Shown: positions 35,698 to 43,839 of the stretch, piece after piece
How positions within the stretch are numbered: the first letter of the stretch is position 1
Layout: each line of letters begins with the position of its first letter
Source: Tomitella fengzijianii
GTDB lineage: Bacteria > Actinomycetota > Actinomycetes > Mycobacteriales > Mycobacteriaceae
NCBI RefSeq assembly: GCF_007559025.1
Contig: NZ_CP041765.1
Coordinates: forward strand, 1,670,679-1,734,678
DNA length: 64,000 nt
Reading direction: 5' to 3'
Notes under the pieces: model-generated
What the model saw: only the letters and a program-made list of their open reading frames with translations
The model's database searches: none
What the model was told of the DNA's origin: nothing
Made by a program: the position numbers and the translations under genes

Positions 35698-36633
35698 TCA
35701 GCGCGGAAGCCGTTCGCGGAGGAACGCGGCGATCGCGTCCACCGACTCGGCGGCCTCGCGGACCAGGCCGGACTGCAGCTGGGCCACATGCCATAGCGTG
35801 GGCGAGACGTCGAAGGTGACGTCCACGCCGTCGTCCCGCAGCAGCCGGACGTACCGGGCGGCGTGCTCGTGCAGCATCTCCCGGGATCCCACCTGCACGT
35901 ACGTGGGAGGGAAGCCGCGAGTGTCGGCGTGCAGGGGAGCGAAGCCCGGATCGTCCGCCGGCGTTGCGCCCCGGTAGGCCGCGCAGGCGAACCGGATCCA
36001 GCCGCGCCGCAGCACGGCGTCCTCCGTCATCGTCCCCGCGTCGGCTCCGGGGTCGACTGCGGGCGCGATGAGCACGAGCGCGGCGGGGCGGTGGCCATGG
36101 TCCAGCAGCCTGCGGGTCAGCGCCGCGGCTATGCCACCGCCGGCGGAATCGCCGGCCACCGCAATGGAAGCCGCGTGGTCCCCGTGCCGGCGGGCCAGGT
36201 CGGTGAACGCGGCCTCGGCGTCGTCGACGGCCGCCGGATACGGATTCTCCGGTGCGAGGCGGTAGTCGAGCGAATAGACCTCCGCGCCGGTGTCCCGTGC
36301 CAGCCGGGCGGTGAGGGGACGGTGGGTCCGCGGCGATCCGGTGACGAAGCCGCCGCCGTGCAGGTACAGCACCGTGCGGGGCGGCCTCGCTGCGGCGGAG
36401 CGGCCGGCCGTCGCGCGGGCGGCGGCAGGCGGGACCGCGACGAACCGTTCCGCCGGACGGCCGCCGAGGACGACGGAGTCGCGGCGGACGCCGCGGACCA
36501 CCGGCTGCACGACGGACGCGAAGTCGAGGAGGCGGCGTTGCCCGGCCACGGGCATGCGGTCGTTGAGGATCGTCCGGTAGACGGGCCGCAGCGCGCTCTC
36601 GACGAGACGCGGCGGCAGCGTGAAGGTAGGCAC
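35698..36633 (-). CDS. Alpha/beta hydrolase of the HSL (hormone-sensitive lipase) family
   Basis: Esterase/lipase of 311 residues. The oxyanion motif is VLYLHGGGFVTGSPRTHR, the nucleophile elbow is VAGDSAGGGIAAAL, the Asp is in FPPTYVQVGSREMLHEHAARYVRLL and the His lies in SPTLWHVAQL. YSLDYRLAPENPYPAAVDDAEAAF is typical of the LipH/LipN/LipI group. Substrates are probably short-chain esters. An insert RATAGRSAAARPP precedes the HGGG motif. It lies 29 nt downstream of the SDR-BVMO operon on the same strand and could be co-transcribed, supplying ester cleavage after Baeyer-Villiger oxidation (inference). Confidence 0.88.
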   Translation of the reverse strand: MPTFTLPPRLVESALRPVYRTILNDRMPVAGQRRLLDFASVVQPVVRGVRRDSVVLGGRPAERFVAVPPAAARATAGRSAAARPPRTVLYLHGGGFVTGSPRTHRPLTARLARDTGAEVYSLDYRLAPENPYPAAVDDAEAAFTDLARRHGDHAASIAVAGDSAGGGIAAALTRRLLDHGHRPAALVLIAPAVDPGADAGTMTEDAVLRRGWIRFACAAYRGATPADDPGFAPLHADTRGFPPTYVQVGSREMLHEHAARYVRLLRDDGVDVTFDVSPTLWHVAQLQSGLVREAAESVDAIAAFLRERLPR

Positions 36634-36662
36634 GGCGGTCGATCGTTCCGTTCCGGCCGGCC

Positions 36663-37520
36663 TCAGCCGGCCTTGGACGAGGAGGCGGGGGCCTGGGGTT
36701 TGGGCATCAGCATCCCCGTGACCGTGGAGACGACGCGCTGGTAGCCGGACCCCGTGAGTCGGACGAACAGATCCAGGGCGCGGGCATCGAGTCCGATGAG
36801 GACGCGTCCCCGGTCCGCGTCGACGCCCTTGAGGATGCGGCGCGCGGCGGCCTCGGGGCTGGTGTGGGCCAGGTAGCGGTCGAAGAACTGCGAGAAGTCG
36901 CGCTGCTGGTAGCCCTCCGCGGTAGTGCTGTTGCGGGCGATCGCGGTCTTGATGCCGCCGGGATGCACACAGGTGACCCTGACCGGGCGTCCGGCCGCGA
37001 GCATCTCCTGGCGCAGCGACTCGGTGAAGCCGCGCACCGCGAACTTGGCCGCGTTGTAGGCGCTCTGGCCGGGCACGGCGAGCAGTCCGAACAGGCTCGA
37101 GGTGTTGATGATGTGTCCGTCGCCGGATTCGATGAGGTACGGCAGGAACGCCTTGGTGCCGTTGACGACGCCCCAGAAGTCCACGTCCATGACGCGCTCG
37201 ATGTCTTTGAACTCGGAGATCTCCACCTCGCCGGTGAAGGCGATGCCCGCATTGTTGAAGACCAGGTTGACGGTGCCGAAATGTGCGTTGACCGCGGCGG
37301 CGTAGTCGATGACGGACTCGCGCTGGGTGACGTCGAGGGGCGACGAGTGGACGTCCGCGCCGAGTTGCTCGGCTTGCCGGACCGTCTCGGTCAGGCCCAG
37401 GGTGTCCATGTCGGACAGCGCCAGCCGTGCGCCGCCTTTCGCCAGCTGAAGTGCGAGTGCCCGTCCGATGCCGGAGCCCGCTCCGGTGACCACTGCCACT
37501 TTGCCTGCGATATCGGTCAT
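36663..37520 (-). CDS. Short-chain dehydrogenase/reductase (SadH-like)
   Basis: Classical SDR of 285 residues. TGAGSGIGRALALQLA is the nucleotide-binding motif, NNAGIAFTG the NNAG motif, and the catalytic Ser, Tyr and Lys occur in INTSSLFGLLAVPGQSAYNAAKFAVRGFTESLRQEM. An arginine-rich C-terminal helix (DARALDLFVRLTGSGYQRVVSTVTGMLMPK) is like the mycobacterial SadH (Rv3085) group. ATG 37520 overlaps the BVMO stop as ATGA and has GAGGAGAA upstream. The BVMO-SDR pair recalls mymA-sadH. Likely reaction: alcohol to ketone, feeding the monooxygenase, or reverse. Confidence 0.88.
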   Translation of the reverse strand: MTDIAGKVAVVTGAGSGIGRALALQLAKGGARLALSDMDTLGLTETVRQAEQLGADVHSSPLDVTQRESVIDYAAAVNAHFGTVNLVFNNAGIAFTGEVEISEFKDIERVMDVDFWGVVNGTKAFLPYLIESGDGHIINTSSLFGLLAVPGQSAYNAAKFAVRGFTESLRQEMLAAGRPVRVTCVHPGGIKTAIARNSTTAEGYQQRDFSQFFDRYLAHTSPEAAARRILKGVDADRGRVLIGLDARALDLFVRLTGSGYQRVVSTVTGMLMPKPQAPASSSKAG

Positions 37521-39067
37521 GATGCGTTCTCCTCGAGGGTCGCCCCGGCGCGGTCGTGGCCGGTCCGGCGGGTGGTCAGGTGATAGGCGTCCAAGTCGAA
37601 CCGCCTGGTGCGGCGACGGAAGTCGAAGGTGAAGCCGGGCCACAGGGTCGTGTTGTTGCCGTGGCTGTCCAGATACCAGCTGGCGCAGCCGCCGGTCATC
37701 CACACCGACGGGCCCAGTTGGTGCTGGAGGTCGCGGTTGTAGCCGTCCTGGACGTCGCCGCGCACCTCCACCGTCGCGAGGCCACGCCGGTGCATCGTGG
37801 AGACCGCGTCGACGACGTAGTTGATCTGCGATTCGATCATGTAGACCATCGAGCTGTGCCCGAGGCCGGTGTTGGGTCCCACCATGAAGAACATGTTGGG
37901 GAAGCCCGCCACGGTCGTGCCCTTGTAGGCTTGCATGCCGATGCGTCGCCAGGTCTCGGCGAGCGAGTCCCCGGAACGGCCGCGGATCACCTCGAAGGTG
38001 GGCGAGTCGGTCACGTGGAAACCGGTGGCCACGATCAGTGCGTCGACGGCGCGCTCCGAGCCGTCCTCGGTGATGATCGAGTGCGCGGTGACCTCGCGGA
38101 TCCGGTCGGTGACCACGTCGACGTCGTCCCGGTCGAGGGCGGGATAGTAATCGTTGGAGATCAGCATCCGCTTGCAGCCGATCGTGAAGTCCGGCGTGAC
38201 CTTGGTGCGGAGGGCGCGGCTTTTGATGCCGCGCCGCAGATGCAATCGCGCGGCGAGTTGCAGCGGCTTGAGCAGTGCGGGCACGCGGGCAAGGCCCACC
38301 ACCTGCGTCTCGCGCATCGCGTAGACGCCCGCGCGGGCCAGCCGCTGGAAGCCGGGGACGTGCCGGAAGGCGAACCTCTCGGCGGGGGAGTAGCGGCGGT
38401 CTGCGCGCGGCATGACCCAGGGCGCGGTGCGCTGGTAGACGTCCAGGTGCGCGACGTCGGCGGCGATGGAGGGGACTATCTGGATGGCGGAGGCGCCGGT
38501 GCCGATGATGGCCACCCGCTTGCCGGTGAGATCCGCGTCGTGGTTCCACTGCGAGGAATGGAACAGCTCGCCCTGGAAGCCGGAGATCCCCTTGATGTCC
38601 GGCAGTGCGGGCTCGCACAGCGCGCCGACCGCGGCGATCACCGCGTCCGCCGTGTAGTCGCCGTCGGTGGTCTGCACACGCCAGTGCGCGGCGTCGCCGT
38701 CCCAGTCTGCGCCGAGCACCTCGACGCCGAACCGGTGCCGGCCGAGCACGCCGGAGCGTTCCGCGATGGTGCGGATGTAGTCCTGGATCTCGCCTTGCCG
38801 CGAGAACGACCGCGACCAGTCCGGGTTGAGCGCGAAGGAGTACGAGTACAGCTGCGACGGCACATCGCAGGCGGCGCCGGGATAGGTGTTGTCCCGCCAG
38901 GTGCCGCCCACATCGGCGCCGCGCTCGAGGACGAGGAAGTCGCCCTGGCCCGCCTCGTCGAGTTTGATGGCGGCGCCGAGCCCGGCGAACCCGCTGCCGA
39001 TGATGAGCGTGCGGACATGCCGGGGCGCGGCGGACCGGTCCGCCTCGTCCTTGGTCGCTGTGGTCAT
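37517..39067 (-). CDS. Flavin-containing Baeyer-Villiger-type monooxygenase (MymA/EthA-like)
   Basis: NAD(P)H- and FAD-dependent monooxygenase of 516 residues. Motifs: FAD loop TLIIGSGFAGLGAAIKL, then GGTWRDNTYPGAACDVPSQLYSYSF, the BVMO fingerprint FQGELFHSSQWNHD (F-x-G-x3-H-x3-W), the NADP loop RVAIIGTGASAIQIVP, and CASWYLDSHGNNTTLWPGFTFDFRRRTRRFDLDAYHLT at the end. This class turns ketones to esters or sulfurs to sulfoxides; EthA activates ethionamide and MymA supports mycolate/envelope lipid oxidation. First gene of the operon BVMO-SDR, divergent from a TetR regulator with two operator copies upstream. Confidence 0.9.
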   Translation of the reverse strand: MTTATKDEADRSAAPRHVRTLIIGSGFAGLGAAIKLDEAGQGDFLVLERGADVGGTWRDNTYPGAACDVPSQLYSYSFALNPDWSRSFSRQGEIQDYIRTIAERSGVLGRHRFGVEVLGADWDGDAAHWRVQTTDGDYTADAVIAAVGALCEPALPDIKGISGFQGELFHSSQWNHDADLTGKRVAIIGTGASAIQIVPSIAADVAHLDVYQRTAPWVMPRADRRYSPAERFAFRHVPGFQRLARAGVYAMRETQVVGLARVPALLKPLQLAARLHLRRGIKSRALRTKVTPDFTIGCKRMLISNDYYPALDRDDVDVVTDRIREVTAHSIITEDGSERAVDALIVATGFHVTDSPTFEVIRGRSGDSLAETWRRIGMQAYKGTTVAGFPNMFFMVGPNTGLGHSSMVYMIESQINYVVDAVSTMHRRGLATVEVRGDVQDGYNRDLQHQLGPSVWMTGGCASWYLDSHGNNTTLWPGFTFDFRRRTRRFDLDAYHLTTRRTGHDRAGATLEENAS

Positions 39068-39084
39068 GCCTCGAATGTAGAACG

Positions 39085-39105
39085 CTATTGAACGTGAGTC
39101 AATAG
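39085..39105. promoter_or_regulatory. TetR operator copy 1 (upstream of the BVMO gene)
   Basis: CTATTGA at 39085-39091 and TCAATAG at 39099-39105 form a perfect inverted repeat with a 7-nt spacer, 18 nt upstream of the BVMO start. The 19-mer ATTGAACGTGAGTCAATAG at 39087-39105 recurs at 39119. Confidence 0.75.
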
Positions 39106-39118
39106 ATGTGCGCTTGCA

Positions 39119-39137
39119 ATTGACTGTCAGTCAGTAG
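39119..39137. promoter_or_regulatory. TetR operator copy 2 (just before the tetR start)
   Basis: ATTGACTGTCAGTCAGTAG matches copy 1 at 15 of 19 positions and contains the perfect palindrome TGACTG-T-CAGTCA at 39121-39133. It ends 1 nt before the tetR start codon. The two copies are 32 nt apart, about three helical turns, suggesting cooperative binding on one face. Confidence 0.75.
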
Positions 39138-39138
39138 A

Positions 39139-39765
39139 ATGACCTCCGTGGAAGAGAAGCGCACCAGGCTCAGCCCGCAGGCCCGCCGACGGCAGCTCGT
39201 CACACTCGGCGTCGAGATGCTCAGCGGCCGTTCCATCGACGCAGTGTCCGTCGAGGAACTGGCGGAGAGGGCGGGCGTGTCACGCGGGCTGATCTTCCAC
39301 TACTTCGGCTCCAAGCAGGGCTACCTGCTGGCGGTGGTGAAGCACCTGAGCGAGGAGATGATCGCGTTCACCGACCCGGACCCGTCGCTTCCCCCGCTCG
39401 AGCAGCTCAGCGGGTCTTTGTCCGCGTACCTGGACTACGTCACCGAGAACCGCGACGGGTACGTGTCGCTGCTGCGCGGGACGACGAGCAGCGATCCGGA
39501 GATGCGCGCGGTGTTCGACTACACCCGCGGGGTGCTCGCGCAACGGGTCCTCGAGCGCGTGCCGTTGATCGGGGTCGAGGTGACGCCGCGCGTGGAGTTG
39601 GCCGCGCGCGGGTGGGTCGCGTTCGTCGAAGAGACGGTGATCAGCTGGCTGCGCGAGCCGGGAGTTTCCCGCGAGGAGCTGCTGGAGCTGCTCAATCAGG
39701 CGCTGCCGGCGGTGGCGATGCGCCCTGAGCAGGCGCTGGCGTTGCTCGCGGCCGCCGACGTGTGA
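39139..39765 (+). CDS. TetR-family regulator, divergent from the BVMO-SDR operon
   Basis: Regulator of 208 residues. The helix-turn-helix is VEELAERAGVSRGLIFHYFGSKQGYLLAVV near residues 33-62; the ligand-binding domain follows with DGYVSLLRGTTSSDPEMRAVFDYTRGVLAQRVLE and helices for dimerization. It faces the BVMO gene with 71 nt between starts, and both operator copies are in this gap, so it very probably represses that operon and itself. The inducer is probably an operon substrate. The start is ATG 39139; GTG 39148 is possible and would clear copy 2 by more. No Shine-Dalgarno, so the mRNA may be leaderless or start in the operator. Confidence 0.9.
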   Translation: MTSVEEKRTRLSPQARRRQLVTLGVEMLSGRSIDAVSVEELAERAGVSRGLIFHYFGSKQGYLLAVVKHLSEEMIAFTDPDPSLPPLEQLSGSLSAYLDYVTENRDGYVSLLRGTTSSDPEMRAVFDYTRGVLAQRVLERVPLIGVEVTPRVELAARGWVAFVEETVISWLREPGVSREELLELLNQALPAVAMRPEQALALLAAADV

Positions 39766-39806
39766 CGCGCGGCGAGTCCGGCGTGCGAGCGCCGGCCGGA
39801 GCACGG

Positions 39807-39847
39807 CGAGGGCCCCGCCCCGGATGGATTCCGGAGCGGGGCCCTCG
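39807..39847. terminator. Bidirectional hairpin between tetR and kgd
   Basis: CGAGGGCCCCGC at 39807-39818 pairs with GCGGGGCCCTCG at 39836-39847, with further CCGG pairs inside. It lies between two convergent genes. Confidence 0.75.
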
Positions 39848-39878
39848 AGTCTGTGCACCGCCGGGTGGCGGGTGCGGC

Positions 39879-42800
39879 TCAGGCGAACGCCGCCTCGATT
39901 ACCTCGTGCTGCTCCACGGCGTGCACCTTGTTGGACCCGGAGGACGGCGCCGACATGGGCCGCCGCGAGATCCGCTCCAGGTTGCCGAGCAGGTCCGGCA
40001 GCATGTCCGGCAGCGTCAGGCCGATCGTCGGCCATGCGCCCTGGTTGCCCGGCTCCTCCTGAACCCACCGGAAGACGGTGGCGTTGGGGAAGGCTTCCAG
40101 CGCCTGCCGGATCCGCCGCCGCGGCAGCGGGTAGAGCTGCTCGAGCCGGACGATCGCGGTGTCGGTGATGTTCTCCTTGTCGCGCTTGGCCGCGAGCTCG
40201 TAGTAGAGCTTGCCGCTGACCATGATCACCTTGGTCACCGCGTCGCGATCGCCGCCGCCGGCGGCGAAGTGCGGATCCTGCATCACCGAACGGAACTTGT
40301 TGTCGGTGAAGTCGGAAACCGGGCTGACCGCGGCCTTGTTGCGCAGCATCGACTTGGGCGTGAACACCACCAGCGGGCGGTGGATGCCGTCGTACGCGTG
40401 CCGCCGCAGCAGGTGGAAGTAGTTCGCCGGAGTCGACGGCACGGCCACGGTCATCGAGCCCTCGGCGCACAGCTGCAGGAACCGTTCGATCCGCCCGGAG
40501 GTGTGATCGGGTCCCTGGCCCTCGTGCCCGTGCGGCAGCAGCATGATCAGGTTGGAGCGCTGCCCCCACTTGGCCTCGCCGGACGAGATGAACTCGTCGA
40601 TGATCGACTGGGCGCCGTTGACGAAGTCGCCGAACTGCGCCTCCCACAGCACCAGGGCGTCGGGGTTGCCGACGGAATAGCCGTACTCGAAGCCCAGACC
40701 GGCGAACTCCGTGAGCGCGGAGTCGTAGGCCAGGAACTTGCCGCCCTTGTCCCCGCCGAGGTTGGACAGCGGGGTGTACTCGGTCTCGTCCTGCCGGTCG
40801 ATGAGCACCGAATGCCGCTGGCTGAAGGTGCCGCGCCGGGAGTCCTGGCCGGACAGCCGCACGAAGCGGCCCTCGTAGACCAGCGAGCCGAAGGCGAGGA
40901 GCTCGGCGAAGGCCCAGTCGATCTTGCCTTCACGGGTCATCTTGCGCCGGCGCTCGAGCACCGGCTTGACGCGCGGGTGCACGGTGAACGACTCGGGGAA
41001 GTTCAGGTGGGCGTCGCCGATGCGCTCGACCAGGGCGGGATCGACGGCGGTCACCAGGCTGGTGCGCAGCGTCTGGTCCTCCAGGACCGAGGGGCTGGGC
41101 TCGGCGGTGTACTTCTCGAGTTCGCGCACCTCGTTGAAGACGCGCTCCAACTGGCCCTGGTAGTCGCGCAAGGCGGCTTCGGCCTCGTCCAGCGAGATGT
41201 CGCCGCGGCCGATGAGAGCCTCGGTGTAGCTCTTGCGGACGCTGCGCTTGCTGTCGATGACGTCGTACATCTGCGGCTGGGTCATCGACGGGTCGTCGCC
41301 CTCGTTGTGTCCGCGGCGGCGGTAGCAGATCATGTCGATGACGACGTCCTTGCCGAACTGCTGCCGGAAGTCGACCGCGAGCTTGGCGACGCGCACGCAC
41401 GCCTCCGGGTCGTCGCCGTTGACGTGGAAGATCGGTGCGTCGATCATCTTCGCCACGTCGGTGCAGTACTCGGACGAGCGCGAGTACTCGGGCGCGGTGG
41501 TGAATCCCACCTGGTTGTTGACGATGATGTGCACGGTGCCGCCGGTGCGGTACCCGCGCAGCTGCGCCAGGTTGAGGGTCTCCGCCACGACGCCCTGGCC
41601 CGCGAAGGCCGCGTCGCCGTGCAGGAGCATCGGCAGCACGGTGAACCCGTCCTGCCCCTTGTCGAGCAGGTCCTGCTTGGCGCGCACCAGCCCTTCCAGG
41701 ACCGGGTCGACGGCCTCGAGGTGGGAGGGGTTGGCGGTCAGCGACACGGTGATGTCGTTGTCGCCGAACATCTGGATGTACGTGCCCGAAGAGCCGAGGT
41801 GGTACTTCACGTCACCCGAGCCGTGGGAGGCCTTCGGGTTCATGTTGCCTTCGAACTCGGTGAAGATCTGCTTGTAGGGCTTGCCGACGATGTTCGCGAG
41901 CACGTTGAGGCGCCCACGGTGCGGCATGCCGATGACGACCTCGTCGAGTGCGAACTCGGCGGCCTGGTCGATGACGGCGTCCATCATGGGGATGACGGTC
42001 TCCGCGCCCTCGAGCGAAAACCGCTTCTGGCCGACGTACTTGGTCTGCAGGAACGTCTCGAACGCCTCGGCGGCGTTGAGCTTGCTCAGGATGTACTTCT
42101 GCTCGGCCACGGCGGGCTTGGTGTGCGGCACCTCGATCAGGTGTTGCAGCCATTCGCGCTGTTCGGGGTCGAGGATGTGCGTGTACTCGATGCCCATCGT
42201 GCGGCAGTAGGCGTTGCGGAGGACGCCCAGCACGTCGCGCAGCTTCATCCTGTCGTGGCCGGCGAACCCGCCCACGTTGAACTCGCGGTCGAGGTCCCAC
42301 AGCGTCAGATGGTGGCTGAGGACGTCGAGGTCGGGGTGGCTGTGGAACCGTGCCGGGTCCAGGCGCAGCGGATCGGTGTCGGCCATGAGGTGGCCGCGGT
42401 TGCGGTAGGCGGCGATGAGCTCGAGCACCCGGGTGTTCTTGTCGATGACGCCTTCGGCGATGTCCTGCCGCCAGCGCACCGGCTCGTAGGGGACCCGCAT
42501 GTCCGTGAACAGCTCGTCCCAGAACTCGTCGGAGAGCAGCAGGTTGTGGATGCGCCGCAGGAAGTCGCCGGACTCGGCGCCCTGGATGATGCGGTGGTCG
42601 TAGGTGGAGGTCAGCGTGAGCAGTTTGCCCACGCCCACCTCGGCGAGGCGTTCGTCGCTGGAGCCCTGGAACTCGGCGGGGTATTCCATGGCGCCGACAC
42701 CGATGATGGCGCCCTGCCCCTGCATGAGCCGGGGGACGGAGTGGACGGTGCCGATGGTGCCCGGGTTGGTGAGCGAGATCGTGACGCCGCTGAAGTCCGC

Positions 42801-43676
42801 GATGGTGAGCTTGCCGTCGCGCGCGCGGCGGACGATGTCCTCGTAGGCGTTCCAGAAGCGCGAGAAGCTCATCGTCTCGCAGTTCTTGATCGCCGCCACC
42901 ACGAGCGAACGGTTGCCGTCCTTGCCGGGCAGATCGATTGCCAGGCCCAGGTTCACGTGCTCGGGGGTGACGATGTGGGGCTTGCCGTCCACCTCGGCGA
43001 AGTGGCGGTTCATTCCCGGGAAGTCCGCGATCGCGCGCACCAGCGCGTAGCCGAGGATGTGGGTGAACGAAACCTTGCCGCCGCGGGTGCGCTGCAGGTG
43101 GTTGTTCGCCACCGTGCGGTTGTCGATCATCAGCTTCGCGGGGACCGCGCGGACCGATGTGGCCGTGGGGATCGACAGCGAGGCGGCCATGTTCCGGGCG
43201 ACTGCGGCGGCGGGCCCGCGCAGTACCTTGCTTTCGGGTCCGTCGCCTGCCTCGCCCTTCGCGGGGGCCGACTTGGCCGGTGCCGGCTTCGCGGGGGCCG
43301 ACTTTGCCGGAGCGCCCTTCGCGGGGGCCGACTTGGCCGGTGCCGGCTTCGCGGGGGCCGCATTCTGCGCGGCAGGAGCCGTCCGGGCCGGCGCCGGCTT
43401 CGCGGACGGCGACTTCGCGGGCGCTGCCTTGGCGGGTGCCGGGGTGGCTGCGGCGGGTTTCGCCGCGCTCCGGTCGGCGGGGGGCGCGGTGGTGGACGTC
43501 GTCACGGAGGGCGGCTTGTCCGCGGATCGGCCGTTCTCACCCGTGCCGGGCTGGTAATCGGCGAGGAAATCGTGCCAACTCGCGTCCACGGAGGACGGGT
43601 CCTCCTGGAAGCGCTGGTACATCTCCTCGACCAACCACTGGTTTTGGCCGAACTGCGACGTCGAGCTGCTGGTCAC
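39879..43676 (-). CDS. kgd: Multifunctional 2-oxoglutarate decarboxylase / dehydrogenase E1-E2 / HOA synthase
   Basis: TCA-cycle enzyme of 1265 residues, the actinobacterial KGD/OdhA type. Residues 1-40 ([34 protein letters not shown]) are the E1 N-terminus. Residues about 41-150 are an A/P/K-rich linker, then an E2-like acyltransferase domain with [29 protein letters not shown] and the catalytic [17 protein letters not shown]. The E1 part includes [39 protein letters not shown], the ThDP motif [10 protein letters not shown]...[24 protein letters not shown] and [11 protein letters not shown]. Length and sequence fit Rv1248c (1231 residues). The linker here is expanded by 30-bp DNA repeats. 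GTG start with weak GAGGCG. GarA-type FHA control is known for this enzyme and is likely. Confidence 0.97.
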   Translation of the reverse strand: MTSSSTSQFGQNQWLVEEMYQRFQEDPSSVDASWHDFLADYQPGTGENGRSADKPPSVTTSTTAPPADRSAAKPAAATPAPAKAAPAKSPSAKPAPARTAPAAQNAAPAKPAPAKSAPAKGAPAKSAPAKPAPAKSAPAKGEAGDGPESKVLRGPAAAVARNMAASLSIPTATSVRAVPAKLMIDNRTVANNHLQRTRGGKVSFTHILGYALVRAIADFPGMNRHFAEVDGKPHIVTPEHVNLGLAIDLPGKDGNRSLVVAAIKNCETMSFSRFWNAYEDIVRRARDGKLTIADFSGVTISLTNPGTIGTVHSVPRLMQGQGAIIGVGAMEYPAEFQGSSDERLAEVGVGKLLTLTSTYDHRIIQGAESGDFLRRIHNLLLSDEFWDELFTDMRVPYEPVRWRQDIAEGVIDKNTRVLELIAAYRNRGHLMADTDPLRLDPARFHSHPDLDVLSHHLTLWDLDREFNVGGFAGHDRMKLRDVLGVLRNAYCRTMGIEYTHILDPEQREWLQHLIEVPHTKPAVAEQKYILSKLNAAEAFETFLQTKYVGQKRFSLEGAETVIPMMDAVIDQAAEFALDEVVIGMPHRGRLNVLANIVGKPYKQIFTEFEGNMNPKASHGSGDVKYHLGSSGTYIQMFGDNDITVSLTANPSHLEAVDPVLEGLVRAKQDLLDKGQDGFTVLPMLLHGDAAFAGQGVVAETLNLAQLRGYRTGGTVHIIVNNQVGFTTAPEYSRSSEYCTDVAKMIDAPIFHVNGDDPEACVRVAKLAVDFRQQFGKDVVIDMICYRRRGHNEGDDPSMTQPQMYDVIDSKRSVRKSYTEALIGRGDISLDEAEAALRDYQGQLERVFNEVRELEKYTAEPSPSVLEDQTLRTSLVTAVDPALVERIGDAHLNFPESFTVHPRVKPVLERRRKMTREGKIDWAFAELLAFGSLVYEGRFVRLSGQDSRRGTFSQRHSVLIDRQDETEYTPLSNLGGDKGGKFLAYDSALTEFAGLGFEYGYSVGNPDALVLWEAQFGDFVNGAQSIIDEFISSGEAKWGQRSNLIMLLPHGHEGQGPDHTSGRIERFLQLCAEGSMTVAVPSTPANYFHLLRRHAYDGIHRPLVVFTPKSMLRNKAAVSPVSDFTDNKFRSVMQDPHFAAGGGDRDAVTKVIMVSGKLYYELAAKRDKENITDTAIVRLEQLYPLPRRRIRQALEAFPNATVFRWVQEEPGNQGAWPTIGLTLPDMLPDLLGNLERISRRPMSAPSSGSNKVHAVEQHEVIEAAFA
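43257..43376. repeat. 30-bp tandem repeats in the kgd linker
   Basis: Four units start at 43257, 43287, 43317 and 43347. Units 1 and 3 are identical over all 30 bases (CTTCGCGGGGGCCGACTTGG then CCGGTGCCGG); unit 2 differs at 4 positions, and unit 4 shares only the first 14. They encode the [10 protein letters not shown]-type linker repeat. Confidence 0.85.
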
Positions 43677-43839
43677 GGCAGAAATTCGCCTCGTTTCGTT
43701 CTTTGCTCATCGATCAGCGTGCATGCCCGTACAGGCTATCGTGTCCGCGCCCGCGGGGTGCTGCCGTGATCCCGTTTCGCGGTTGCGCCTGGCGCCGTCG
43801 CCCAGGTGCGGGCGCAAAGGCCCCTCGGACAGGGGTGGC

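Noticed and set aside
43257-43376. CRISPR-like array
   Set aside because: Units are directly adjacent with no spacers and code for an AKPAP linker in kgd.
39762-43769. Very long open frame on the plus strand opposite kgd
   Set aside because: High GC keeps antisense frames open. The minus strand gives a full-length, clearly homologous Kgd; the antisense product is V/G/R/H-rich with no domain.
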